Shown here piece by piece: positions 25,113-33,146 of a DNA stretch of 64,000 nt. The first letter of the stretch is position 1; every line of letters begins with the position of its first letter. The notes beneath the pieces were generated by a model, which saw nothing but the letters and a program-made list of their open reading frames with translations, was not told the origin of the DNA and did no database searches. The stretch spans positions 1,488,001 through 1,552,000 of the forward strand of contig NZ_CP173677.1 in assembly GCF_045055315.1 (NCBI RefSeq). The letters are read 5' to 3'. Position numbers and translations under genes: made by a program. This DNA comes from Brachymonas wangyanguii. GTDB lineage: Bacteria; Pseudomonadota; Gammaproteobacteria; Burkholderiales; Burkholderiaceae_C.

Positions 25113-25727
25113 ATCGCTACCGAATTTCGTGATCGCCGCCAGCGTGAAGAACGCAAGCACCGCCTGAACCGTGAAATCACGGCTCCTGAAGTACGCCTGT
25201 CCAGCCCGGACAACGAGCCCCTGGGCATCGTTTCCCTGCAGGAAGCCCTGCGCATGGCCGGAGACCTGGACGTGGACCTGGTGGAAATTGCCGCCACGGC
25301 CAATCCCCCGGTCTGCCGCCTGATGGACTACGGCAAGTTCAAGTACCAGGAACAGAAGAAGGCTGCCGAAGCCAAGGCCAAGCAGAAGGTCATCGAGGTC
25401 AAGGAAGTGAAATTCCGCCCTGGCACCGATGACGGCGACTACAACATCAAGATGCGCAACATCCGCCGCTTCCTGGAAGACGGCGACAAGTGCAAGATCA
25501 CGCTGCGCTTCCGCGGCCGCGAGATCACGCACCAGCAGCTGGGCATGGACCTGCTGCAGCGCATCCGCGATGAGCTCGGCGACAGCATCGTGGTAGAACA
25601 GTTCCCCAAGCTGGAAGGCCGCCAGATGATCATGATGATCGCCCCTGGTCGCAAGAAGGCAATCAGTCCCAAGGACAACAAGCCGCAGGCCGCTTCCGCG
25701 CCTGCAGCTGAAGCCGACGGCCAGTAA
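25113..25727 (+). CDS. infC: Translation initiation factor IF-3, ATC start codon
   Basis: A 204-residue IF-3, which binds the 30S subunit, prevents premature 50S joining and rejects non-canonical start codons. The conserved N-terminal block LNREITAPEVRLSSPDNEPLGIVSL and the C-domain KCKITLRFRGREITHQQLG and EGRQMIMMIAPG are clear. There is no ATG, GTG or TTG between the thrS stop and the conserved region in this frame. AAAAAAGGA at 25096-25104 precedes ATC at 25113, so translation should start at ATC (I-A-T-E-F-R). The E. coli gene starts at AUU and is autoregulated because IF-3 discriminates against such codons; the same logic is inferred here. Confidence 0.95.
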   Translation: MATEFRDRRQREERKHRLNREITAPEVRLSSPDNEPLGIVSLQEALRMAGDLDVDLVEIAATANPPVCRLMDYGKFKYQEQKKAAEAKAKQKVIEVKEVKFRPGTDDGDYNIKMRNIRRFLEDGDKCKITLRFRGREITHQQLGMDLLQRIRDELGDSIVVEQFPKLEGRQMIMMIAPGRKKAISPKDNKPQAASAPAAEADGQ

Positions 25728-25744
25728 GGCTGTCGCACCCCGTC

Positions 25745-25792
25745 TGACAGGCGGCGCAAGCGGCCTGTCATTCAGTCGTTCCGGCAACGGAA
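25745..25792 (+). ncRNA. Two GCAA-tetraloop hairpins in the infC-rpmI spacer (possible L20 control element)
   Basis: TGACAGGC (25745-25752) pairs with GCCTGTCA (25763-25770) around an inner GC-GCAA-GC; then TTCCG-GCAA-CGGAA at 25779-25792. Neither is followed by a T-run, so these look like leader structure rather than terminators. In E. coli the rpmI leader is the site of L20 autorepression; the analogy is positional only. Confidence 0.4.
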
Positions 25793-25878
25793 TCGGCAAC
25801 AACAAGTGGCTCGGGGCCTGCAAGAGGATGTCAAGGTGACGTTCCGCCTCACGAGCACAACAAAAAAGGAGCATTCCA

Positions 25879-26082
25879 ATGCCCAAAATGAAGACCAAGA
25901 GCAGCGCGAAGAAACGTTTCCGCGTTCGTCCGGGTGGTAGCGTCAAGCGTGGCCAGGCTTTCAAGCGCCACATCCTGACCAAGAAGACCACCAAGAACAA
26001 GCGCCACCTGCGCGGCGCAGTGGATGTCCATGAGACCAACATGGGTCACATGGCACAGATGCTGCCCAAGCAAGGCCTGTAA
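25879..26082 (+). CDS. rpmI: 50S ribosomal protein L35
   Basis: A 67-residue very basic ribosomal protein with the L35 signature MPKMKTKSSAKKRFRVRPGG and KRGQAFKRHILTKK. It assembles into the large subunit near the tunnel region. AAAAAGGAG precedes ATG at 25879. rplT follows after 26 nt, the usual rpmI-rplT pair. Confidence 0.97.
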   Translation: MPKMKTKSSAKKRFRVRPGGSVKRGQAFKRHILTKKTTKNKRHLRGAVDVHETNMGHMAQMLPKQGL

Positions 26083-26108
26083 TCAACTGACGAACAAGGA
26101 GAAATAAT

Positions 26109-26468
26109 ATGCCTCGCGTCAAACGTGGTGTAACGGCACGTGCCCGTCACAAGAAAGTCCTCGCCCTGGCCAAGGGTTTCCGTGGTCGTCGTGGTAACGT
26201 CTATCGCGTAGCCAAGCAGGCAGTCATGAAGGCTGCCCAGTATGCCTACCGCGATCGTCGTAACAAGAAGCGCGTGTTCCGCCAGCTGTGGATCACCCGT
26301 ATCAACGCCGCTGCCCGTGCCAATGGCCTGACTTACAGCCAGTTCACCAATGGTCTGAAGAAAGCCGCCATCGAAATCGACCGCAAGGTGCTGGCCGATA
26401 TCGCCGTGCATGATGCGGCTGCTTTCACCAGCATCGTGAACCAGGTCAAGGCCAAGCTGGCAGCCTGA
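26109..26468 (+). CDS. rplT: 50S ribosomal protein L20
   Basis: A 119-residue basic protein of the large subunit, needed early in 50S assembly. It starts MPRVKRGVTARARHKKVLALAKGFRGRRGNVYR and has the globular C-domain RDRRNKKRVFRQLWITRINAAAR. In E. coli L20 represses its own operon by binding the rpmI leader. The ribosome site is AAGGAG. A terminator follows at 26537-26571, before pheS. Confidence 0.98.
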   Translation: MPRVKRGVTARARHKKVLALAKGFRGRRGNVYRVAKQAVMKAAQYAYRDRRNKKRVFRQLWITRINAAARANGLTYSQFTNGLKKAAIEIDRKVLADIAVHDAAAFTSIVNQVKAKLAA

Positions 26469-26536
26469 GTCACGACGGGTTCACTGCGTCGCCTGTTGCC
26501 TGTCAACTGACACCTGGCGAACCCGCTGGCCAAAGC

Positions 26537-26571
26537 AAAGGGCTGGTCCTGCACAAGGTCCAGCCCTTTTT
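26537..26571 (+). terminator. Intrinsic terminator between rplT and pheS
   Basis: AAAGGGCTGG (26537-26546) pairs with CCAGCCCTTT (26560-26569), followed by further T. I looked for a Phe-rich leader peptide before it, as in E. coli pheM, and found no plausible start codon, so it is read as a plain (perhaps partial) terminator. Confidence 0.82.
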
Positions 26572-26741
26572 CCATGGCCTTCTGCCCCAGTCGCAGAGAC
26601 CGCATCCACCCATTTGTCACCCAAAGCGGCGACAATGGCTGGATGCCGTTTCACGGCGTGCTGCCTTGCAGCACACTCCCGTATTCCCTTTGTCAGACCC
26701 AGGCAGCGCCTGCCGCGCTGCCACCATTGCAAGAATCCTCC

Positions 26742-27779
26742 ATGAACGACCTGGAAGCCATTGTTGCCAGCGCGCAGCAGAGTTTCGACCAAGCCAGCAC
26801 CCCGAATGACCTGGAAAACGCCAAGGCGCGTTTCCTCGGCAAATCCGGCCAGATCACCGAACTGATGAAGGGCATGGCCCAGCTCAGCGTCGAGGACAAG
26901 AAGACCCGTGGCGCCGCCATCAACCAGGCCAAGCAGGCGATCGAGGCCGCGCTGACGGCACGCCGCCAGGCGCTGGCCGAAGCCGAGCTGCAGGCCCAGC
27001 TGCAGGCCGAGGCGCTCGACGTCACCCTGCCCGGCCGCCAGCGTGGTGCCGGTGGCCTGCATCCGGTGACGCTGACCATGGAGCGCATCGAGCAGCTGTT
27101 CGGCTCGATGGGCTTTGAAGTGGCGCGCGGCCCGGAAATCGAATCCGACTGGTTCAACTTCACCGCGCTGAACACGCCGGAAGACCACCCGGCACGCTCC
27201 ATGCACGACACCTTCTACGTCGAAGGCGGCAGCCTGCTGCGTACCCACACCAGCCCGATGCAGATCCGCCATGCGGTACAGCACGTCAAGCGCCACCAGA
27301 ACCTGCTGGACGCCGGCCAGCGCATCCCCGAGGTGCGCGTGATTGCCCCAGGCCGTACCTATCGCGTGGACAGCGACGCCACCCACTCGCCGATGTTCCA
27401 CCAGTGCGAAGGCCTGTGGGTTGGCGAGAACATCAGCTTCAAGGACCTGAAGGTGGTGTTTACCGAGTTCTGCCGCAAGTTTTTCGAGAGCGATGACCTG
27501 GTGCTGCGCTTCCGCCCGAGCTTCTTCCCGTTCACCGAGCCCAGCGCCGAAATCGATATCCAGTTCCAGAGCGGCCCGCTGGCCGGCAAGTGGCTGGAAG
27601 TGGCCGGCAGCGGCCAGACGCACCCGAACGTGATCCGCAACATGGGCCTGGATCCCGAGCAATACATCGGCTTTGCCTTTGGCATGGGCCTGGACCGTTT
27701 CACCATGCTGCGTTATGGCGTGAACGACCTGCGCCTGTTCTTTGATGGCGACGTGCGCTTCCTGAGCCAGTTCCGCTGA
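26742..27779 (+). CDS. pheS: Phenylalanyl-tRNA synthetase, alpha subunit
   Basis: A 345-residue catalytic subunit of the (alpha-beta)2 PheRS. The N-terminal coiled coil (about 1-85) binds tRNA; the class II core follows with motif 2 around RTYRVDSDATHSPMFHQCEGLWVG and motif 3 GFAFGMGLDRFTMLRYGVNDLR. The start at 26742 (MNDLEAIVA) fits the family; a longer frame to 26574 crosses the upstream terminator and is not conserved. pheT follows after 57 nt. Confidence 0.97.
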   Translation: MNDLEAIVASAQQSFDQASTPNDLENAKARFLGKSGQITELMKGMAQLSVEDKKTRGAAINQAKQAIEAALTARRQALAEAELQAQLQAEALDVTLPGRQRGAGGLHPVTLTMERIEQLFGSMGFEVARGPEIESDWFNFTALNTPEDHPARSMHDTFYVEGGSLLRTHTSPMQIRHAVQHVKRHQNLLDAGQRIPEVRVIAPGRTYRVDSDATHSPMFHQCEGLWVGENISFKDLKVVFTEFCRKFFESDDLVLRFRPSFFPFTEPSAEIDIQFQSGPLAGKWLEVAGSGQTHPNVIRNMGLDPEQYIGFAFGMGLDRFTMLRYGVNDLRLFFDGDVRFLSQFR

Positions 27780-27836
27780 ACCGGCTGACCGCACTGCCGC
27801 CCTCCCCGCTGACCGCATTCCTGTCCTGAATATCCC

Positions 27837-30266
27837 ATGCAATTCCCCGAATCCTGGCTCCGTCAATTCTGCAACCCGCCCCTGAGTACCGAACAGCTGG
27901 CCGACACCCTGACCATGGCTGGTCTGGAAGTCGAAGAGCTGCGTCCGGTGGCGCCGCCCTTCACCTCCATCGTCGTGGCCGAGATCAAGGAGGCCGAACA
28001 GCATCCCGATGCCGACCGCCTGCGCGTGTGCAAGGTCGATGCCGGCACCGGCGAGCTGCTGCAAATCGTCTGCGGCGCACCCAACGCGCGCCCCGGCATC
28101 AAGATCCCCTGCGCCATGGTGGGCGCAGAGCTGCCGCCCGGTGAAGACGGCAAGCCGTTCAAGATCAAGGTCGGCAAGCTGCGCGGCGTGCAGAGCTTTG
28201 GCATGCTGTGCTCCTCGCGCGAACTGGGCCTGTCCGATGACCACGGTGGCCTGCTGGAACTGCCGGCCGATGCGCCGGTCGGCCAGGACATCCGCGAGTA
28301 CCTGGATCTGGACGACACGCTGTTCACGCTCAAGCTCACGCCCAACCTGGCGCACTGCCTGAGCGTGTACGGCATCGCGCGCGAGGTGTCGGCCCTGACC
28401 GGCGCGCCGCTGCAGGCCCTGCCTGAAGCCAGCGTCGCCGTCAGCAGTGACGATGCCGTCAAGGTCACCGTGGAAGCCCCTGAACTGTGCGGCCGTTTCA
28501 GCGGCCGCGTGATCCGGGGCGTCAACACCGAGGCCGCTACCCCGGGCTGGATGGTGGACCGCCTGGCACGCTGCGGCCAGCGCAGTGTCTCGGCCCTGGT
28601 GGACATCTCCAACTACGTGATGTTCGAGCTAGGCCAGCCTTCGCACATCTTTGACCGCGACAAGATCCATGGCTCCGAACTCAACGTGCGCTGGGGCCGT
28701 GAGGGCGAACAGCTCAAGCTGCTCAACGGCAACACGGTAGCGCTGGACAGCCAGGTCGGCGTGATTGCCGATGCGCAGGAAGTGGAATCGCTGGCCGGCA
28801 TCATGGGCGGCGACGCCACCGCCGTCGGTGACGACACGCAGAACGTCTATGTCGAGGTCGCCTTCTGGTGGCCCAAGTCCGTGGCTGGCCGTTCACGCCG
28901 CTACAACTTCAGCACCGATGCTGGCCACCGCTACGAGCGCGGCGTCGATCCGGCGCGCACGCTGCAGGTGGTGGAACGCATCAGCCAGCTGATCCTGGAG
29001 ATCTGCGGCGGCGAGGCCGGGCCGGCCAGCGATGTGCAGCCGGCTATGCCGCAGGCCAAGCCGGTCACGCTGCGCGTGGATCGCGCCAGCAAGGTCATCG
29101 GCATGCCGGTCACGGCCGAGCAATGCCTGTCCGCGCTGCGCGGCCTCGGTCTGCCGAGCGAGCTCGATGGCAATCTGATCACTGTCACGCCGCCGAGCTA
29201 CCGCTTTGACCTCAGCTGCGAAGAAGATCTGATCGAGGAAGTGATCCGCATCATCGGCTACGACAACCTGCCGACGACACCGCCGCAAGCCCCGATCACA
29301 CCCAAGATTTCGCTGGAGACGCAGCGCAACCCGTTTGCCGTGCGCCGCCAGCTGGCCGCGCTGGGCTACCAGGAAACCATCAACTACAGCTTTGTCGAGG
29401 AGCGCTGGGAGCGTGAGCTGGCCGGCAACGATAACCCGATCCGCCTGCTGAACCCGATCGCCAGCCAGATGAGCGTGATGCGCACGTCGCTGATCGGCTC
29501 GCTGCTGAACGTGGTCAAGTTCAACCTGGACCGCAAGGCCAGCCGCGTGCGCGTGTTCGAGGTCGGCCACATCTTCCTGCGTGACGATTCCGTGGTGGAC
29601 AGCGATACCACCGTGGCCGGCTTCAATCAGCCGATGCGTGTTGCCGGCATGGCCTACGGCGCGCTGAACGTGCCGCACTGGGGCAATGCCAAGGAAGGCG
29701 CAGCCGATTTCTACGATGCCAAGGGCGATGTGGAAGCGCTGCTGGCACCGCAGCGTCCGGTATTCGAGGCCGCCGAGCATCCGGCACTGCACCCGGGCCG
29801 CTGCGCCCGCATCCTGCTGGATGGCCGTGCAATTGGCGTGGTGGGCGAACTGCACCCGCGCTGGCGCCAGGCCTACGAGCTACCGCAGGCCCCGGTGCTG
29901 TTCGAGCTGGACTGGGAAGCCGTGCTGCAGCGCCCGCTGCCGCATTCGCAGCCGGTGCCCAAGTACCAGGCCGCCGAACGCGACATTGCCGTGATCGTGA
30001 AGGAATCGGTCACGCACGACCAGCTGATCGCAGCCGCCCGGGCCGCACCGACGCAAGGCCTGCTGCGCAGCGCCAGCGTGTTCGACATTTTCCGCGCCAA
30101 GGCCGGCCAGGCCGTGGACTGGCTGGCCACCGACGAGAAAAGCGTCGCGATCCGCCTGCTGCTGCAGAACGATGCCGCTGCCCTGACCGACGAGGCGCTG
30201 GAACAGGCGCGCCAGGCGGTGCTGAACCAGCTGATCAGCAGTGTTGGCGCACGTCAACGCGGCTGA
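27837..30266 (+). CDS. pheT: Phenylalanyl-tRNA synthetase, beta subunit
   Basis: An 809-residue PheRS beta subunit. Domains in order: N-terminal MQFPESWLRQFC module, OB-fold tRNA-binding domain (about 39-150, with HPDADRLRVCKVD), B3/B4 editing domain, B5 domain, the catalytic-like core, and the C-terminal anticodon-recognising FDX-ACB domain (KYQAAERDIAVIV). The length is normal. It works in the cytoplasm with PheS. ihfA begins 48 nt downstream, the common pheST-ihfA linkage of proteobacteria. Confidence 0.97.
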   Translation: MQFPESWLRQFCNPPLSTEQLADTLTMAGLEVEELRPVAPPFTSIVVAEIKEAEQHPDADRLRVCKVDAGTGELLQIVCGAPNARPGIKIPCAMVGAELPPGEDGKPFKIKVGKLRGVQSFGMLCSSRELGLSDDHGGLLELPADAPVGQDIREYLDLDDTLFTLKLTPNLAHCLSVYGIAREVSALTGAPLQALPEASVAVSSDDAVKVTVEAPELCGRFSGRVIRGVNTEAATPGWMVDRLARCGQRSVSALVDISNYVMFELGQPSHIFDRDKIHGSELNVRWGREGEQLKLLNGNTVALDSQVGVIADAQEVESLAGIMGGDATAVGDDTQNVYVEVAFWWPKSVAGRSRRYNFSTDAGHRYERGVDPARTLQVVERISQLILEICGGEAGPASDVQPAMPQAKPVTLRVDRASKVIGMPVTAEQCLSALRGLGLPSELDGNLITVTPPSYRFDLSCEEDLIEEVIRIIGYDNLPTTPPQAPITPKISLETQRNPFAVRRQLAALGYQETINYSFVEERWERELAGNDNPIRLLNPIASQMSVMRTSLIGSLLNVVKFNLDRKASRVRVFEVGHIFLRDDSVVDSDTTVAGFNQPMRVAGMAYGALNVPHWGNAKEGAADFYDAKGDVEALLAPQRPVFEAAEHPALHPGRCARILLDGRAIGVVGELHPRWRQAYELPQAPVLFELDWEAVLQRPLPHSQPVPKYQAAERDIAVIVKESVTHDQLIAAARAAPTQGLLRSASVFDIFRAKAGQAVDWLATDEKSVAIRLLLQNDAAALTDEALEQARQAVLNQLISSVGARQRG

Positions 30267-30314
30267 TCGCAGAACACGCTACCATTACGCTCCTGAACTT
30301 CTTGCTGCACGACC

Positions 30315-30653
30315 ATGGACATTGCCCTCGACTCCCTCGAAACCCCGACCCTGACCAAGGCCCAGCTGGCCGAAAAGCTGTTCGACAACATCGGTCTGAA
30401 CAAGCGCGAAGCCAAGGACATGGTCGACGCCTTTTTCGACCTGATCGTGCAGGAGCTGGTCAAGGGCAATGACGTGAAGATCTCCGGTTTCGGCAACTTC
30501 CAGCTGCGCTCGAAGTCGCCGCGCCCGGGTCGCAACCCGCGCACTGGCGAGCTGATCTCGATCGACGCACGCCGTGTCGTCACCTTCCACGCCAGCAACA
30601 AGCTCAAGGCCATCGTGCAGGGCGACGAGCCCTCTCCCGGCGACGAGGACTGA
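30315..30653 (+). CDS. ihfA: Integration host factor, alpha subunit
   Basis: A 112-residue DNA-bending protein that pairs with IHF beta and binds the minor groove at specific sites, acting in recombination, transcription and nucleoid structure. The DNA-binding arm is marked by the motif GRNPRTGE, with GFGNFQLRSKSPRPGRNP before it. It has a short N-terminal extension (MDIALDSLETP) and an acidic C-terminal tail (GDEPSPGDED) relative to the E. coli protein of about 99 residues. It is followed by merR after 112 nt. Confidence 0.96.
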   Translation: MDIALDSLETPTLTKAQLAEKLFDNIGLNKREAKDMVDAFFDLIVQELVKGNDVKISGFGNFQLRSKSPRPGRNPRTGELISIDARRVVTFHASNKLKAIVQGDEPSPGDED

Positions 30654-30765
30654 GACGGCACTGGCACCTGCCACCTCCGGTGGCGCATTGGGTATGCCGG
30701 CCAAGCCCCTGATTTGCACCGGCATTGGCGTATGATGATGGAGTTTTTGTCTCCTATACAGGCAC

Positions 30766-31170
30766 ATGAGCAGTACCGAACTTCCCCCGATTCCAGCGAA
30801 ACGCTATTTCACCATTGGTGAAGTGGCCGAGCTGTGTGGCGTCAAGCCACACGTGCTGCGCTACTGGGAGCAGGAATTCACCCAGCTCACGCCCATGAAG
30901 CGACGCGGCAACCGCCGCTACTACCAGCACCACGAGGTGCTGATGGTGCGCCAGATCCGCAACCTGCTGTACGAGCAGGGTTTCACCATCAGCGGCGCGC
31001 GCCACCAGCTGGAGATGAGCAAGAACAGCAAGTCTGCCGCAGCCGCTGCTTCCAGCAGACCGGCCACCCTGCCCGTTCACCCGGACGTCAAGAGCAGCGA
31101 ACTGCCACCCATCACCGATGTCGGCAGCCTGCGCAAGGAGCTGGAAGCCATCCTGGGTTTCCTGTCCTGA
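30766..31170 (+). CDS. MerR-family regulator of the ihfA neighbourhood
   Basis: A 134-residue regulator with an N-terminal MerR winged helix (RYFTIGEVAELCGVKPHVLRYWEQEF...GNRRYYQHHEV). There is a Lys/Ser/Ala-rich linker and a short C-terminal tail, but no Cys-based metal site. This type of small MerR protein is regularly found between ihfA and tRNA-Pro in betaproteobacteria. Its targets are not known to me. There is no sign of an independent operator or promoter that I can define in the 112 nt before it. Confidence 0.86.
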   Translation: MSSTELPPIPAKRYFTIGEVAELCGVKPHVLRYWEQEFTQLTPMKRRGNRRYYQHHEVLMVRQIRNLLYEQGFTISGARHQLEMSKNSKSAAAAASSRPATLPVHPDVKSSELPPITDVGSLRKELEAILGFLS

Positions 31171-31240
31171 GCCATTCCCCTCTGAAGATTTTCACAGGCG
31201 CTTGAGAAAATCCTCAAAAACAAGCTATAATTTATGACTT

Positions 31241-31317
31241 CGGCGTGTGGCGCAGCCTGGTAGCGCACTTGCATGGGGTGCAAGGGGTCGCGAGTTCGAA
31301 TCCCGCCACGCCGACCA
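31241..31317 (+). tRNA. tRNA-Pro (anticodon GGG)
   Basis: A 77-nt cloverleaf with encoded CCA. The acceptor stem is CGGCGTG paired near the 3' end, the D arm is GCGC...GCGC, the anticodon stem is CTTGC/GCAAG with loop ATGGGGT, and the T arm contains GTTCGAATC. Loop positions 34-36 read GGG, which decodes CCC/CCU proline codons. A terminator follows at 31326. Confidence 0.96.
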
Positions 31318-31325
31318 ATAAAAAC

Positions 31326-31364
31326 AACGGGTTAGCTCTTCTGGAGCTAGCCCGTTTGTCTTTT
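31326..31364 (+). terminator. Intrinsic terminator after tRNA-Pro
   Basis: AACGGGTTAGCTC (31326-31338) pairs with GAGCTAGCCCGTT (31344-31356) with one G-T wobble, followed by TTGTCTTTT. Confidence 0.85.
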
Positions 31365-31422
31365 CTGGAGGAAGATTCTCCTCCTCGTCTCCCCAAGGTC
31401 TCCCTTTGTGCCTGGCTGGTGC

Positions 31423-32046
31423 CTATTTTCGGCCGGCTTCCCGCATATGCTGCGCCATGGCATGCTCACCGCGCGTTTCCAGGCCGTCTGCTGCGCCCAA
31501 TCGGTCCCGATCTTCCTTATTCTGGCCGAGCTTGAACTTGCCGGTGATGCTGTCGACAAAAACCTCGATGCCGACGATTTCCTTCAGCTGATCGAACAGG
31601 AAGTCGTGCTCGGCATCCTTCATTTTCCAGGGCTTGGCCTGCGTGACCTCCTGCTGTCGCGTCAGGCGAGCCAGCACCCCGAGCAGAAAGCGCTGGTCTT
31701 CGCGCAGTTGCACACGGCCACGCACATGGACCACGCGGTAGTTCCAGGTCGGTACCTGGCGATGCGCCTCTTCCTTGCTCGGGTACCAGCTGGGCGAGAT
31801 ATAGCTGTCGCCGCCCTGAAAAACCAGCAGCACCGGCTGGCCGTCCTGCAGTTGCTGGCACAGCGGATTGGCGCGCGCCATATGGGCACGCAAGCTTCCC
31901 GTTTCAGGATCGAGATAAAACGGCAGGTGGTTGGCCACGGGCAGGCCATCCGGACCCACGTTCACCAGCGTGGCGAATGGAAATTCAGCGATCAGCTGCT
32001 GCAGCACGTCTGGTCGTGTTTCGTGGAACTGTTCTGGCAGGTACAT
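31423..32046 (-). CDS. FMN-binding negative transcriptional regulator, PaiB-like
   Basis: A 207-residue protein with the split-barrel FMN-binding fold of the PaiB family. Typical features are the N-terminal MYLPEQFHETRPDVLQQLI, the strand-turn FATLVNVGPDGLPVANHLPF, HMARANPLCQQL, and SWYPSKEEAHRQVPTWNYRVVHVRGRV. Bacillus PaiB represses sporulation and protease genes, but most proteobacterial members are uncharacterised and may be enzymes. The start at 32046 fits the family; upstream in-frame codons to 32118 do not. It is convergent with the tRNA-Pro. Confidence 0.9.
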   Translation of the reverse strand: MYLPEQFHETRPDVLQQLIAEFPFATLVNVGPDGLPVANHLPFYLDPETGSLRAHMARANPLCQQLQDGQPVLLVFQGGDSYISPSWYPSKEEAHRQVPTWNYRVVHVRGRVQLREDQRFLLGVLARLTRQQEVTQAKPWKMKDAEHDFLFDQLKEIVGIEVFVDSITGKFKLGQNKEDRDRLGAADGLETRGEHAMAQHMREAGRK

Positions 32047-32390
32047 GGCATGCGCTCCGATCAATGAGGCTGTCCGCATGATAACCAGCGGGCATCGGCC
32101 TTGCCCCGCCCGGGCCATGACACCACCCGAGATTTCATATAGTGAATAGTTATGATTTTATTTCCCCTCAACACATTCGGAAATACAGGCTAAAGGCCTG
32201 AAATCGGTTTTTTTGCGTTTATTCTGGTAACAGGTAAAACCAATTTTCAGCCGGAGCCGCCGGATCGGGCCTCTTGTGTGTCCATCCGGCTCTCTTGTCT
32301 CCCTTCTGCAGGGAAGGTTCCGCGCTACGTGATGCCCCCATTCAGACCGGGACTGCAGTTCTGCCCGGCCCAGCAAAGGAGAAACACACG
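32047..32390. other. AT-richer intergenic stretch, no gene
   Basis: 344 bases without a supportable gene between paiB-like and the DapB-like gene. The segment 32130-32245 is markedly richer in A and T than its surroundings (for example TATAGTGAATAGTTATGATTTTATTT) and holds a TATGAT that could be a -10 box. A short hairpin CAGGC-TAAAG-GCCTG (32186-32200) is followed a few bases later by a seven-T run near 32208. A second repeat, AGCCGGA...TCCGGCT, lies further on. I cannot assign a known riboswitch. Confidence 0.45.
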
Positions 32391-33143
32391 ATGATGACTG
32401 TCGGATTGATGGGTTATGGCAAGGCCGGCCAGGCCGTGGCACGGATCCTCGCCAACGACCCACGCTATCAGCTCCAGTGGATCATGCGCCGCTCGGCGCC
32501 CCCGGACAGCCACATGGAAGAACGCCCGGAGATTCCGATCGTTGGCCTGGACGAACTGGATCTGGAGCAATGGCTGGACGACCACCCGGTACAGGCCATC
32601 GTGGATTTTTCCGATGCGTCCAGTGTGGCGCGTTATGGCGAGATCGTCGCGCGCCGCGGCATCATGCTGGTGACGGCGATTTCCTCTTACGACGACGAAC
32701 AGCTGGCTTTCGTGAAGCGACTGGGCGACAAGACGCGCGTGATGAGTTCGCCCAATATCACGCTGGGGATCAACTTCCTGATGCTGTCAGCGCGGCTGCT
32801 GCGCACGATTGCACCGTTTGCCGATGTCGAGATCGTGGAGCAGCATTTCCGCGACAAGCCCGAGGTGTCCGGCACGGCACGCAAGCTGGCGGAAAAGCTC
32901 GACGTCGATCCCGACAACGTGGTGTCCCTGCGCGTGGGTGGCATCGTCGGTCACCACGAGGTGATTTTCGGCTTCCCGCACCAGACCGTGCGCCTGATCC
33001 ATGATTCGATCCGGCGCGAGGCCTTTGGCACTGGCGCGGCCTTTGCCCTGGCCGAACTGGCGCAGTGCGATGTCGGCTTCCACTCGCTGGATGACCTGAT
33101 GCTGCACCGCTTGCGCTCGGAGTTGCTCGAGCCCCACCATTGA
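32391..33143 (+). CDS. DapB-like dihydrodipicolinate reductase family protein (paralogue)
   Basis: A 250-residue protein with an N-terminal Rossmann fold (VGLMGYGKAGQAVARIL) and the layout of 4-hydroxy-tetrahydrodipicolinate reductase, including SSPNITLGINFLM and DVEIVEQHFRDKPEVSGTARKLAEKL. In true DapB the corresponding active-site stretch is E-x-HH-x2-K-x-DAPSGTA; here the second His is Phe and the DAP is replaced by PEV, while Lys and SGTA remain. It is therefore probably a paralogue with altered substrate rather than the lysine-pathway enzyme. AAAGGAG precedes ATG at 32391. The stop is 3 bp from the convergent copper ATPase stop. Confidence 0.75.
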   Translation: MMTVGLMGYGKAGQAVARILANDPRYQLQWIMRRSAPPDSHMEERPEIPIVGLDELDLEQWLDDHPVQAIVDFSDASSVARYGEIVARRGIMLVTAISSYDDEQLAFVKRLGDKTRVMSSPNITLGINFLMLSARLLRTIAPFADVEIVEQHFRDKPEVSGTARKLAEKLDVDPDNVVSLRVGGIVGHHEVIFGFPHQTVRLIHDSIRREAFGTGAAFALAELAQCDVGFHSLDDLMLHRLRSELLEPHH

Positions 33144-33146
33144 CTA

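Noticed and set aside
22913..25303. Long minus-strand open frame opposite thrS
   Set aside because: Shadow of thrS codon bias; low-complexity product rich in Val, Ala and His.
26469..26741. PheM-like attenuator before pheS
   Set aside because: The terminator is real, but no start codon or Phe-rich ORF precedes it; the open frame after it simply runs into pheS.
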